Numbered from the stretch's first letter, positions 26,843-35,722 are shown. The stretch is 64,000 nucleotides of DNA from Pseudomonas vlassakiae (GCF_014269035.2 NZ_JABWRP020000022.1:1-64000), one strand, 5' to 3'. Program-made: numbers and translations. Notes: generated from the sequence alone by a model not told the origin.

Positions 26843-26952
26843 ACCTGCACTGGCACTGCTCTTGTAGGCGCGGCCTTTGTGGGAGCAAGGCCCGCGCTCG
26901 ATCGGTGATGCTATGATGCCCACCCCGCTCCGATGGACCGCCAGCACCCCAC

Positions 26953-27675
26953 ATGAACTACCGCCAGCCCACCACGCGCAAGAGCATGCACGCCACCCTG
27001 GTCCAGGACCTCGGCCTGCAGATCGTATCCGGCCAGCTCCAGCCGGGGCAGAAACTGCCCGCCGAGGCCAGCCTCTGCGAGGCCTATGCGATCAGCCGGC
27101 CGGTGTTCCGTGAAGCGATGCGCGCCCTCACCGCCAAGGGCCTGATCGAAGCCCGCCCCCGTGTCGGCACCCTGGTGCGCCCGCGCCACGCCTGGCACAT
27201 GCTCGACCCCGACGTGCTGCACTGGCTGATGCAGGCTACGCCGCAGCAAGAGTTTTTCAACACCCTGTCCAGCGTGCGTTGGGTCATCGAACCTGCCGCC
27301 GCGGCACTGGCCGCGACCAATGCCAGTGCCGAGGATATCGCCTCGATCAGCGAGGCCTATCAGCGTATGGAAGCCGCACGCACCCACGAAGAGCGCCTGC
27401 AACCGGACCTGGACTTCCACGCACGTATCGCCGACGCCACCCACAACGACCTGCTCGCCTACCTGTGCAACATGCTCTCGCTGGCCTTGCGCGAGTCGGT
27501 GCGCTACTCCAACCAGCGCCCCAACTTCGACGAACTGGCCCTGCCGCGGCACAAGGCGATCCTCACGGCTATCCAGAACGGTGACGCCCTCGGCGCCCGG
27601 CATGCTTCGCTGGTGCAACTGGAAGATGCCCGGGTTGCGTTGAGCAAGGTGCTCGGCCAGGACCCGATCGGCTAA
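26953..27675 (+). CDS. GntR-family regulator, FadR subfamily (FCD domain)
   Basis: A 240-residue regulator. The N-terminal winged helix includes LGLQIVSGQLQPGQKLPAEA and SRPVFREAMRALTAKGLI. The FCD effector domain has the metal-binding pattern DLDFHARIADATHN, then a histidine in LPRHKAIL and another in RHASL. It follows the dehydratase by 110 bases and is probably the pathway repressor, with a sugar acid or keto-deoxy acid as inducer, acting on the palindromes at 25011-25094. Confidence 0.9.
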   Translation: MNYRQPTTRKSMHATLVQDLGLQIVSGQLQPGQKLPAEASLCEAYAISRPVFREAMRALTAKGLIEARPRVGTLVRPRHAWHMLDPDVLHWLMQATPQQEFFNTLSSVRWVIEPAAAALAATNASAEDIASISEAYQRMEAARTHEERLQPDLDFHARIADATHNDLLAYLCNMLSLALRESVRYSNQRPNFDELALPRHKAILTAIQNGDALGARHASLVQLEDARVALSKVLGQDPIG

Positions 27676-27678
27676 GCC

Positions 27679-28584
27679 TCACCGCCGCTGCAAGTAGCCC
27701 TGCAGGTAGTCGATGAACGCCAATACCTTGCCGCTGGCACGCCGGTGGCTGGGGTAAACGGCCAGGATGTCTTCACCGAACGCATCCGGCTCGATCACGC
27801 AGTGCTCCATCACCCGCACCAGCCGCCCCTCCTGCAGGTAGCGGCGCACGCTCCACTCCGGGGTGTGCAGGATGCCGTGGCCTGCCAGCGCATTGCGCAA
27901 CAGCAAGTCGTAATTGTCGCTCTCCAGCCGCGCCTTGTGCGGGTATGGCAGGCGCATGCGCATGCCGTCGCACTGCATCCACCAGAACTTTGCATCCAGC
28001 GCCGGGTGAACGTACTTGAGCCATTGGTGCTGGCCGATGCTGTGCGCCGTTATCGGCAGCGGGTGGCGTTCGAGATAGCCGGGGCTCGCGCAAAGAAAGA
28101 TGCGGTTCTTGCCGATGACCCGGGCAATCAGGCCCGGCAGGTCGCTGTGCCCTTCGCGCAGCGCCAGGTCGTAACCGGCTTCGATCAGGTCGATGAAGGC
28201 ATCGGACAATTCCACCCGCAGCTGAATCTGCGGATACTCGCCCATGAAGCCGGCACAGGCATCAGCCAGGAACGCCCGGCCAAATGCCAGCGGCGCGGTC
28301 AGGCGCAGCGTGCCGGACAACCCCTGCAGCTGGCTGATCTCTTCACCGGCCTCGTGCAGGCTCTTCAACACCTGCCGGGCGGTGTCCAGGTACAGCCGGC
28401 CGGCTTCGGTCAGCACGATGCGCCGGGTGCTGCGCTCGAACAGCTGGCTACCCAGTTCACGCTCCAGGTGCGTGACCGCCTTGGTCAGCGCCGAAGGCGT
28501 CTTGCCCAGCGCCTCGGCGGCGCGGCTGAAGCTGCCGTGCTCGGCCGTGGCGACGAACATCGAAATCGCACCCAAGGTATCCAT
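27679..28584 (-). CDS. LysR-family transcriptional regulator
   Basis: A 301-residue regulator of the CrgA-like subgroup: MDTLGAISMFVATAEHGSFS, then the helix-turn-helix KTPSALTKAVTHLERELG and FERSTRRIVLTEAG. The C-terminal domain has the typical LRLTAPLAFGRAFLADACAGF opening. ATG 28584 is the normal start for this subgroup. It is divergent from the exported amidohydrolase, with 105 bases between, and is the most likely regulator of that gene and the following porin. Confidence 0.9.
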   Translation of the reverse strand: MDTLGAISMFVATAEHGSFSRAAEALGKTPSALTKAVTHLERELGSQLFERSTRRIVLTEAGRLYLDTARQVLKSLHEAGEEISQLQGLSGTLRLTAPLAFGRAFLADACAGFMGEYPQIQLRVELSDAFIDLIEAGYDLALREGHSDLPGLIARVIGKNRIFLCASPGYLERHPLPITAHSIGQHQWLKYVHPALDAKFWWMQCDGMRMRLPYPHKARLESDNYDLLLRNALAGHGILHTPEWSVRRYLQEGRLVRVMEHCVIEPDAFGEDILAVYPSHRRASGKVLAFIDYLQGYLQRR

Positions 28585-28689
28585 GCGGTTTTTCCTGAAT
28601 GGCAAAAGGCTTTTTAGCGTTCTGGCGATTCTATGCCAGGCCTGCGCTGGTTAGGCTCGCGTTACACCAATAAATACAAGAGGCTACAC

Positions 28690-30426
28690 ATGTCGAGATG
28701 TCTCCCTGGCTTGCTGGCGCTGGCCGTGGCTTTTTCCTCGGGGCAAGTTCTGGCCGCTGCCGACCTGGTGCTGGTCAACGGCAAGATCTTCACCGCCGAC
28801 CGCGCCAATCCGCAGGCGCAAGCCATTGCAATCGAAGGCGGCAAGATCGTTGCCGTGGGGTCCGACGTCCAGGCGCGGGCATTCGCTGACGGAAAAACCC
28901 GGGTGATCGACCTGCAGGGCAAACGGGTCACGCCGGGCCTGATCGATACCCACTCCCACGCCATTTTCGGCGGCTTGCAACTGAGTGGCGCCGACATGGG
29001 CGGCGAGGCGCTGCCGCTGGATGAGTTCGAAACCCGCCTGCGCGCCTGGCGCGACGACGGACGTGCCCGCACTGGCGATGTGCTGAAGGTACTGGGGGTC
29101 AGCTCGAACTACTGGGCGCAGGCCAAGGCGCTCAACGAGCATTTCAGCCACGGTGAATGGGCTGACACGCCCATCGTATTCATTGGCGAGGACTACCACA
29201 CCGCCTGGGCCAACCAGGCCATGCTCAAGCGCGCCGGTATCGACAAGGCGTTGCTGGGTAGCCTGAGCAAGCAGGAAAAAGACACCATCGGCAGCTTCGA
29301 CGATGGCCAGCCCAACGGCTTCCTGGTCGATGCCGGCTGGGACCGGGTCGCCAGCGTATTGCCCAAGGCCGATGCCGCTACCCTGCTCAAGGGTGCACAG
29401 GCAGCCGTGCAGTTCAACAACAGCCTGGGCATCACCGCGTGGATGGACCCAGCCGCCAACAGCATGCCCGGCGAGGCGATCTTCGCCATCAAGCCTACCG
29501 ACCATACCGTGGGCGTGCTGCCCGCCTACAAGGCCCTTGCCGAACAGGGCGGCCTGAACGCGCATGTCGCCGCGCTGCTGGTGGTCAATCCGAAAAGTAC
29601 CCCCGCCGACCTGCAGACCATCGACAACGTGCGCAAGCAGTTCGCCGGCGTGCCGAACCTGAGCCTGCCAGGCATCAAGGTATTCGCCGATGGCGTACTC
29701 GAATACCCCGCGCAGTCGGCCGCCTTGCTCACGCCGTACCACAACACGCACAAGCCTGGCGAACTGCTGATCGACCCGCAACATTTCGGCGAGCTGGTCA
29801 GCGCCGCCGACCAGCGCGGCTGGCTGGTGCATGTGCACGCCATCGGCGACCGGGCGGTGCGTGAAGCGCTCAATGGCGTCGAGCAGGCGCGCAAGGCCGG
29901 CCACAGCGGCATCCACCATTCGATCACCCACCTGCAATTGGTCAACCCCCAGGATTTCGCCCGCTTCAAGGCCCTTGACGTGATTGCCTCGATGCAGTTG
30001 CTGTGGGCCGCTGGCGACGATTACACCGTCGATATGGTCAAGCCCTACGTCGACGCGGCGGCGTTCCGTTACCAGTACCCGGCCCATTCGCTGCAGAAAA
30101 ATGGCGCGACCATCGCCGGCGCCAGCGACTGGCCGGTGTCCTCGCCAAACCCCTGGCAGGCCATCGCCCAGGCGTCAACGCGCAAAGGCGAGCAAGGCGT
30201 GCTCAATGCCGATGAGCGCCTCGACCGCCAGACCATGCTGTATGCCTACACCGCCCATGCTGCCAAGGCTCTGGGCCTGGAGCAGCAGATCGGCTCGCTG
30301 AGCCAGGGCAAGCAGGCCGACTTCGTCATCCTCGACCGTGACGTGCTTGCGGTGAACGATCAGCAACTGGGTGAAACCCAGGTGTTGGCTACCTACTTCG
30401 GTGGCCGCGAGGTCTACGCCAAGTAA
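28690..30426 (+). CDS. Exported amidohydrolase-3 family protein
   Basis: A 578-residue protein of the amidohydrolase superfamily (NfdA / N-substituted formamide deformylase-like). A signal peptide ends near VLAAAD. Metal-binding features: DTHSHAIFGG early (HxH), HVHAIGDRAV, a histidine in HSITHLQL, and the aspartate in GASDWPVSSPNPW. It hydrolyses an unknown amide, formamide or cyclic substrate, probably in the periplasm. ATG 28690 gives the signal peptide with AGAGG upstream. The downstream TorF-type porin may take up the substrate or products. Confidence 0.87.
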   Translation: MSRCLPGLLALAVAFSSGQVLAAADLVLVNGKIFTADRANPQAQAIAIEGGKIVAVGSDVQARAFADGKTRVIDLQGKRVTPGLIDTHSHAIFGGLQLSGADMGGEALPLDEFETRLRAWRDDGRARTGDVLKVLGVSSNYWAQAKALNEHFSHGEWADTPIVFIGEDYHTAWANQAMLKRAGIDKALLGSLSKQEKDTIGSFDDGQPNGFLVDAGWDRVASVLPKADAATLLKGAQAAVQFNNSLGITAWMDPAANSMPGEAIFAIKPTDHTVGVLPAYKALAEQGGLNAHVAALLVVNPKSTPADLQTIDNVRKQFAGVPNLSLPGIKVFADGVLEYPAQSAALLTPYHNTHKPGELLIDPQHFGELVSAADQRGWLVHVHAIGDRAVREALNGVEQARKAGHSGIHHSITHLQLVNPQDFARFKALDVIASMQLLWAAGDDYTVDMVKPYVDAAAFRYQYPAHSLQKNGATIAGASDWPVSSPNPWQAIAQASTRKGEQGVLNADERLDRQTMLYAYTAHAAKALGLEQQIGSLSQGKQADFVILDRDVLAVNDQQLGETQVLATYFGGREVYAK

Positions 30427-30504
30427 ATCGAGCCCCTCGGCGTGCCCTTGGGCATGCCGCGTTCTTATCTGCCACAACAACCACAAGACAAGACAGGGCT
30501 ACTC

Positions 30505-31251
30505 ATGAAACACGCTACCCTGGCAGCCGTGTGTGCACTCGGCTGCGCCGCGCTCGCCCCCGCCGCCCTTGCCGTGCCGATCAACGATGACTTCGCGGTC
30601 GACATCGACCTTGCCGCGGTCAGTGACTACCGCAGCCGCGGCATATCGCAAACTCAGGGCGACCCGGCCGCGCAGGCCGACGTGATGCTCAGCCATGCCA
30701 GCGGCCTGTACCTGGGCGCCTGGACCTCGAATGTCGATTTCGGCTTCGACAGCAAAACCCGCCAGGAGGTCGACTACTACGCTGGCTGGGCATGGCAAGC
30801 GACTGAAGGCATCAACCTGGACCTGGGCTATCTCAAGTACACCTACCCCAAGGAGAGCCAGTACAACCTGTCCGAGCTCTACGCCATCCTCGATGTGCAC
30901 GGCTTCAAGCTCGCGGCGTATTACTCCAGCGATTCCAACACCCGGTATGGCAAGGATCAGGACAGCCTCTATACCTTCGTTGGCTACCACACGGTGCTGC
31001 CGCTGGAGGTCGGCCTGGAGCTGCGCTACGGCCGCGTCGACTTCAAGGACCCGAGCTATTGGTCACAAAGTGGCCAGTCGCGAGACGCGTACCGTGAATG
31101 GGAAGCCAGGCTCAGCCGCGATTACCTCGGGCTGACCTGGCGCCTCAGCTACATGGACACCAACCTGTCGCAGGCCGAATGCGCCAGTAGCTATGGCTTC
31201 GACGACGTCTGCAGCGCCACCGTGGTGGCAGGTGTCAGCAGGCACTTCTGA
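30505..31251 (+). CDS. TorF-family putative outer-membrane porin
   Basis: A 248-residue exported protein (signal peptide ending APAALAVP) predicted as a small beta-barrel. The sequence VSDYRSRGISQTQGDPAAQA is the N-terminal signature of the TorF/gcw_chp family, followed by alternating hydrophobic strands and a terminal phenylalanine (VSRHF). It follows the amidohydrolase by 78 bases, so cotranscription is likely. Transport specificity is unknown. Confidence 0.87.
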   Translation: MKHATLAAVCALGCAALAPAALAVPINDDFAVDIDLAAVSDYRSRGISQTQGDPAAQADVMLSHASGLYLGAWTSNVDFGFDSKTRQEVDYYAGWAWQATEGINLDLGYLKYTYPKESQYNLSELYAILDVHGFKLAAYYSSDSNTRYGKDQDSLYTFVGYHTVLPLEVGLELRYGRVDFKDPSYWSQSGQSRDAYREWEARLSRDYLGLTWRLSYMDTNLSQAECASSYGFDDVCSATVVAGVSRHF

Positions 31252-31255
31252 GGCC

Positions 31256-31687
31256 TCAGACCACGGCCCGGCGCTGCTGGATGAGGTGCCGGGCGCGGTC
31301 GAACACCCAGTTGTACAGCACGGTGTAGGGCAAGATGATCACGAAGAAGCCCAGCTCGACCATGAACGCCTGCAGCAGCGAGATCTCCAGCATCCAGGCC
31401 GCCACCGGCAGGCACCAGACCACCAGGCCCGCCTCGAAGCCCAGCCCATGGACGAAGCGCGCCGGGGCTTTCCACTGAATGCGCGGCGTCGCCACGAAGC
31501 GGTCGACCAGCGCGTTGTAGACCATGTTCCAGGCCATCGCGATCAGCGACAGCGTGACCGCCAGGGTGCCGGCCGTGGCCAGCGACTTGCCCATGAGCCA
31601 CGAGAGCAAGGGCGCACAGAGCAGAACGGCGAAGATTTCATAGCCGACGGCATGGACCATGCGTTCGGTGAAAGAGACTCTATTCAT
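31256..31687 (-). CDS. PACE-family efflux protein (AceI-like)
   Basis: A 143-residue protein with four membrane helices made of two tandem bacterial-transmembrane-pair domains. The first helix contains the conserved glutamate (YEIFAVLLCAPLLSW, Glu17), equivalent to the essential Glu15 of AceI. The patterns WNMVYNALVDRF and YTVLYNWVFDR are the paired family motifs. PACE proteins export chlorhexidine or short diamines by proton antiport. ATG 31687 is chosen because of the conserved MNRxSFTERMVHA start and a GGA eight bases upstream. Confidence 0.9.
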   Translation of the reverse strand: MNRVSFTERMVHAVGYEIFAVLLCAPLLSWLMGKSLATAGTLAVTLSLIAMAWNMVYNALVDRFVATPRIQWKAPARFVHGLGFEAGLVVWCLPVAAWMLEISLLQAFMVELGFFVIILPYTVLYNWVFDRARHLIQQRRAVV

Positions 31688-32038
31688 GGCAGATTCCATC
31701 ATGTGGTTATGTCGTGGCCCCATTTTCTTTGATGGAACAGATGCTTTCGATATAGCTCCTATCGGTTTTATCAATACCACCGCACGCCAAGGCACTCGCA
31801 AGTGCAATCGACCCACGCCCCAAAGTTGTACAGCCTCGGTGCTCAGAAGTTAACAAAGACCCGTGGATGGCTATTTCGTCGCCTGATTTGGCTTATACAC
31901 CGCCCTATGCGCCAAAAATAATTGTACAAATAGCTTTCCTTGTACAAGTATTGGGGCAATACTTCGCCTCAGGGAGCGTGCAAGCACCTCCAAGACATCG
32001 GCACGGAGCCATACCACCGCCCCACACGAGGTGCCAGC
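31688..32038. promoter_or_regulatory. AT-rich intergenic region with repeated TTGTACAA boxes
   Basis: No gene is supported here. The self-palindromic octamer TTGTACAA occurs at 31922-31929 and 31940-31947, 18 bases start to start, and the variant TTGTACAG is at 31826-31833. The paired copies lie about 90-115 bases before the EAL gene start and could be an operator for an unidentified regulator. The region marks the beginning of the lower-GC stretch. Confidence 0.5.
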
Positions 32039-32809
32039 TTGTCTATACAACTCATACCCGTCACGGCTCAGCGGCCCCACGGTTGCCGCAACTGCAAGGA
32101 CAATCAAGGCTTTGATGTCGATTTCACCATGGCCTTTCAACCGATTGTAAATACCGCCAACAACACTGTATTCGCTTATGAATCTCTGGTTCGCGGCACA
32201 GACGGAGCGGGTGCCAAATCCATTTTGGACAAGGTCAATGAGTCCAATCGATACCGCTTCGATCAAGCATGCCGTGTCAAAGCCGTTGAATTAGCAGCAA
32301 AAGCCAGTGTTCAAGACTTTTTAAGCATCAATTTTTTACCCAACGCGGTCTATCAAGCAGAAGCCTGCATACGCACCACACTGGAGGCCGCCGAGACATT
32401 CGGATTCCCGATTGATCGAATCATATTCGAAGTCACTGAAGGTGAGAGCATCAGTGACAGATCGCATATCAAGAACATCATGAGCGCTTACAAGAAGCAG
32501 GGTTTCAAAACGGCTATCGATGATTTCGGCGCCGGCTACTCAGGCCTCAACCTACTTGCCGATTTTCAGCCCGACATCATAAAAATCGACATGGACCTCA
32601 TCCGAGGGATTCAGCACAGCAAAGCCAAAAGAGTGATAACTCATGGGATCGTAACGATATCCAAGGCGCTCGGCATCGAGGTCATCGCCGAAGGCGTAGA
32701 AACCTTGGAAGAATTGACGACACTGCAAGACATTGGCGTCAACTTGTTTCAAGGATACTTTTTTGCAAAGCCCGCGATCGAGGCGCTCCCCCGTATTACT
32801 TGGCCTTAG
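32039..32809 (+). CDS. EAL-domain c-di-GMP phosphodiesterase
   Basis: A 256-residue single-domain EAL protein predicted to hydrolyse c-di-GMP to pGpG. All expected catalytic positions are present: ESL motif 48-50, Asn98, Glu131, Asp161-Asp162 in DDFGAGYSGL, Lys182, Glu218 and Gln238 in FQGYFFAKP. The N-terminus has a CRNC pair (Cys16, Cys19) that may bind a metal or be redox-active. TTG 32039 is chosen as start because GAGGT lies upstream; an ATG at 32129 would cut into the domain. The gene is AT-richer than its surroundings and 60 bases before a BdlA-like sensor. Confidence 0.85.
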   Translation: MSIQLIPVTAQRPHGCRNCKDNQGFDVDFTMAFQPIVNTANNTVFAYESLVRGTDGAGAKSILDKVNESNRYRFDQACRVKAVELAAKASVQDFLSINFLPNAVYQAEACIRTTLEAAETFGFPIDRIIFEVTEGESISDRSHIKNIMSAYKKQGFKTAIDDFGAGYSGLNLLADFQPDIIKIDMDLIRGIQHSKAKRVITHGIVTISKALGIEVIAEGVETLEELTTLQDIGVNLFQGYFFAKPAIEALPRITWP

Positions 32810-32869
32810 CCGCGATATCGAGGACACAGAAGCACCGAGCCCACAATCAAAGCAGCACCAGGATAGCTT

Positions 32870-34189
32870 ATGTTTAACACACGATTAAAGCTCGAACTTG
32901 AACATGCCTCATCGGCATTAAGGTACACGCAGGCAAGAACGCGCGCCATCGACCTGTCCAACCTGATGATGACGCTTGCACCGAACGGTATCATCATCAG
33001 CGCCAACCAGAACTTTCTACGCGCGCTGGATTACCATCAAGACGAACTGATTGGAAAGCATCACACCCTACTTGTCCCCAGGGATGACTCTCCGGCAGGT
33101 ATAAACGGCGACCTCTGGCAAAAGTTGCGCAGGGGTGAGTATGTTCGCGATCGGTTTGCGCTCTGTAACAAGGCGGGAACGAAAGTATGGATGGAAGCGA
33201 GCTACAATCCGATTCTCCGCTCAAGTGGCGACGTCGAAGAGATCCTGATGCTCGCGACCGTTGTAACAGACCGGGTAAAAATCGAACAAGAGCAAAGCGG
33301 TGTAATAGACGCCATTCATCGCGCCATGGCCATCGTCTCGTTCGACCTGAACGGACACCTCATTGAAGCCAATCAAAACTTTTTGCGCACATTCAAATAT
33401 GAATTAAAAGACATCCAGGGCAAGCATCACCGACTGTTTTGCACGCCGCAGGAAGCGGACTCGGCTGAATACCAACAATTCTGGACGCGGCTGAACGCAG
33501 GTGAGTTTTTCTCTGGCCGCTTCCAGCGGGTTGACCGGCACGGCAATACCGTCTGGCTGAGCGCGACTTACAACCCAGTGTTCGATACCGAGAACCGGCT
33601 CTACAAAATTGTCAAATTTGCTCGCGACATCACACCTCAAGTCAACCATCAACAGGCTGAATCAGCGGCTGCCGCGCTGGCTTACGAAATCGCCCACAAT
33701 ACCGACCGCAACGCTCACCAAGGCGCAAATATCGTTCGCCAGACCATCGCCACGGTGCGAGAAATTGCCGATGAGCTTTCCAGAGCCGCAGAGCAGATTC
33801 AGGCAGTCAACACGCAATCCGAAGCCATCACCCGCATCATTCAAACGATTCGCGAGGTTGCCGAGCAAACAAACCTCCTGGCCCTGAATGCTGCGATTGA
33901 AGCGGCCCGAGCGGGAGAGCACGGCAGGGGTTTTTCCGTGGTAGCAGACGAGGTTCGCAAGTTGGCAGTGCGAACCGCTCAAGCGACAACGGAGATCAAG
34001 GAGGTGGTAAAGCGAAACCATGATCTCTCCCAGGTCGCTGTCCAGGGCATGCAGAAAAGTCTTGGTAAAGCCGACCTCGGCGTCGAAATGGTTGGCCAGG
34101 CGGGACAGGTGATCGAGGACATTCAGAGCGGCGCGCGCCAAGTCGTGGAGGCCGTCAAGCTGTTCAGCAACGCTGTCGGGCACCCATGA
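32870..34189 (+). CDS. Soluble PAS-PAS-MCP sensor, BdlA-like
   Basis: A 439-residue protein without membrane helices. PAS1 is at about 30-135, PAS2 at about 148-258 (both contain an xYNPxx motif after a tryptophan), and the methyl-accepting signalling domain at about 280-430, with the conserved hairpin AEQTNLLALNAAIEAARAGE at 331-350. The layout and length are those of P. aeruginosa BdlA, which controls biofilm dispersion together with c-di-GMP phosphodiesterases; Aer-like chemoreceptors are the alternative. It is preceded by the EAL gene on the same strand, so a two-gene unit is likely. Confidence 0.85.
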   Translation: MFNTRLKLELEHASSALRYTQARTRAIDLSNLMMTLAPNGIIISANQNFLRALDYHQDELIGKHHTLLVPRDDSPAGINGDLWQKLRRGEYVRDRFALCNKAGTKVWMEASYNPILRSSGDVEEILMLATVVTDRVKIEQEQSGVIDAIHRAMAIVSFDLNGHLIEANQNFLRTFKYELKDIQGKHHRLFCTPQEADSAEYQQFWTRLNAGEFFSGRFQRVDRHGNTVWLSATYNPVFDTENRLYKIVKFARDITPQVNHQQAESAAAALAYEIAHNTDRNAHQGANIVRQTIATVREIADELSRAAEQIQAVNTQSEAITRIIQTIREVAEQTNLLALNAAIEAARAGEHGRGFSVVADEVRKLAVRTAQATTEIKEVVKRNHDLSQVAVQGMQKSLGKADLGVEMVGQAGQVIEDIQSGARQVVEAVKLFSNAVGHP

Positions 34190-34198
34190 CAGTCCACC

Positions 34199-35722
34199 TC
34201 ACAGCAACCCCGGGAAGGCCGCATCCAGCAGCCCCGCTTCCTTCAGGATCGCTGCACTGCTGACGATATCCGGGGCCAGCCATCGGTCCTGGGCATATGC
34301 CGGCACCCGCTCGCGCAGCAAGCGCCAGGCGACCTCCGTCCCTGCCCCAAAACGCTGCTCCTTGAGGAACTCGAAGGCCTGGGCCGCCAACAGGTACTCG
34401 ATGGCAAGGATCTGCGTGCAGTTCTCCAAGGCGCGGTGCAGCTTCAACCCGGCATTGGTGCCCATGCTCAAGTGATCCTCCTGCAGCCCGGAGGTGACGT
34501 AGTTGTCGATGACGGCCGGTTGCGCCAACTGGCGGTTTTCCGCACACAGGGAAGCGGCCACGTACTGGACGATCATCATGCCCGAATTCACCCCAGGCTG
34601 GCTGACCAGGAACGCCGGCAAGCCACTGACCAAGGGGTTGATCAGGCGGTCGAGACGGCGCTCGGCAATCGCCCCGATCTCGGCCACCGCGATAGCCAGC
34701 AGGTCAGCCGCCATGGCCACCGACTGGCCGTGCGGGTTCGCCTGGGAAACCACTCGATACGACTCGGGCGTACCCAGCAACATCGGGTTGTCGGTCGTGG
34801 AATTGAGTTCGGTTTCGATCTGCCGCGCAGCGTGGGCCAACTGATCGCGGGCGGCGCCATGAACCTGCGGGATCGAACGAATGCTCAACGCGTCCTGGGT
34901 GCGGATGCCATGGCTGCTGGCAATGACTTCGCTGCCTTCAAGCAGGCGGCGCAAGTTGCTGCCCACACGCTGCATGCCGGGGTGCGGTTTGAGCGCAATG
35001 ATTTCCGGGTCGAAGGCATCGAGTTGGCCACGCAGGGCTTCGAAGCTCATTGCACCGATCACGTCCGCCCATTGGCTCAACCGCGTGGCGTCGTCCAGAG
35101 ACAGGCAGCTCAGGCCGGTCATGCACGGGGTGCCGTTGACCAGGCACAGGCCATCCTTGGCGCCCAGCCTGACCGGCGCCAGGCCGACCTCGGCCAGGGC
35201 TTGCTGCGCGGGTACGATCTGGCCGCGATAACTGACCTGACCGACGCCCAGCAAGCTGATGCTGATATGGGCCATGTGGGTCAGATACCCCACCGACCCC
35301 TGCTTCGGAACCTGTGGGGTGATGTGCTGGTTGAGCAGTGTCAGCAGCGCCTCGACCACCTTGCGCTGCAGGCCGGAACGGCCCTGGCTGAAATTGACGA
35401 CCGCCGCGCACATGATCGCCCGGGTCTGTTCATCCGACAGCGCTGCCCCCACGCCACAGGCATGGCTGAGCAAGGTATTGCGCGACAACTGGCTGAGCTG
35501 TTCGTCTTGCAATGACACATTGCACAAGGCGCCAAGCCCGGTGTTGACGCCATAGGCGCGTTCACCGCTGGCAACGATGCGCTGGACGATCGCCTGGGCG
35601 TTGTCGATCCGCGCCCAGGCCGAAGGCGCCAGCTCGAGCCTGGCGCCATGCCGCGCCACGGCCACCACGTCCTGCCAGTGAACAGGCGCATCGGCGATGA
35701 TGATTTTTTCGGCAAACGACAT
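34199..35722 (-). CDS. Histidine-ammonia-lyase homologue lacking the MIO tripeptide; candidate ergothionase-type betaine lyase
   Basis: A 507-residue member of the aromatic amino acid lyase superfamily. Conserved blocks: AYGVNTGLGA (Tyr57), STTDNP, ENRQLAQPAVID, QEDHLSMG. The loop that normally reads GSVGASGDLAPLAH reads GSVGYLTHMAH (142-152), so the Ala-Ser-Gly that forms the MIO electrophile is absent. The usual QDxYS catalytic tyrosine is Leu279 (QDALS). It therefore should not be a normal ammonia-lyase. Ergothionases are known MIO-less relatives that expel trimethylamine, and the operon encodes a betaine-type importer. Substrate assignment is inference. It is the last gene of that operon. 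Confidence 0.85.
   Translation of the reverse strand: MSFAEKIIIADAPVHWQDVVAVARHGARLELAPSAWARIDNAQAIVQRIVASGERAYGVNTGLGALCNVSLQDEQLSQLSRNTLLSHACGVGAALSDEQTRAIMCAAVVNFSQGRSGLQRKVVEALLTLLNQHITPQVPKQGSVGYLTHMAHISISLLGVGQVSYRGQIVPAQQALAEVGLAPVRLGAKDGLCLVNGTPCMTGLSCLSLDDATRLSQWADVIGAMSFEALRGQLDAFDPEIIALKPHPGMQRVGSNLRRLLEGSEVIASSHGIRTQDALSIRSIPQVHGAARDQLAHAARQIETELNSTTDNPMLLGTPESYRVVSQANPHGQSVAMAADLLAIAVAEIGAIAERRLDRLINPLVSGLPAFLVSQPGVNSGMMIVQYVAASLCAENRQLAQPAVIDNYVTSGLQEDHLSMGTNAGLKLHRALENCTQILAIEYLLAAQAFEFLKEQRFGAGTEVAWRLLRERVPAYAQDRWLAPDIVSSAAILKEAGLLDAAFPGLL

Noticed and set aside
26860..26900. A REP-like sequence after the dehydratase gene (TGTAGGCGCGGCC followed by GTGGGAGCAAGGCC)
   Set aside because: It recalls pseudomonad REP elements but is only partly matching and has a single copy in the window, so I do not call it a repeat.
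25028..26947. A 639-codon open frame antisense to the IlvD/EDD dehydratase
   Set aside because: It covers the whole dehydratase gene and both promoters; composition is that of a reverse-strand shadow.
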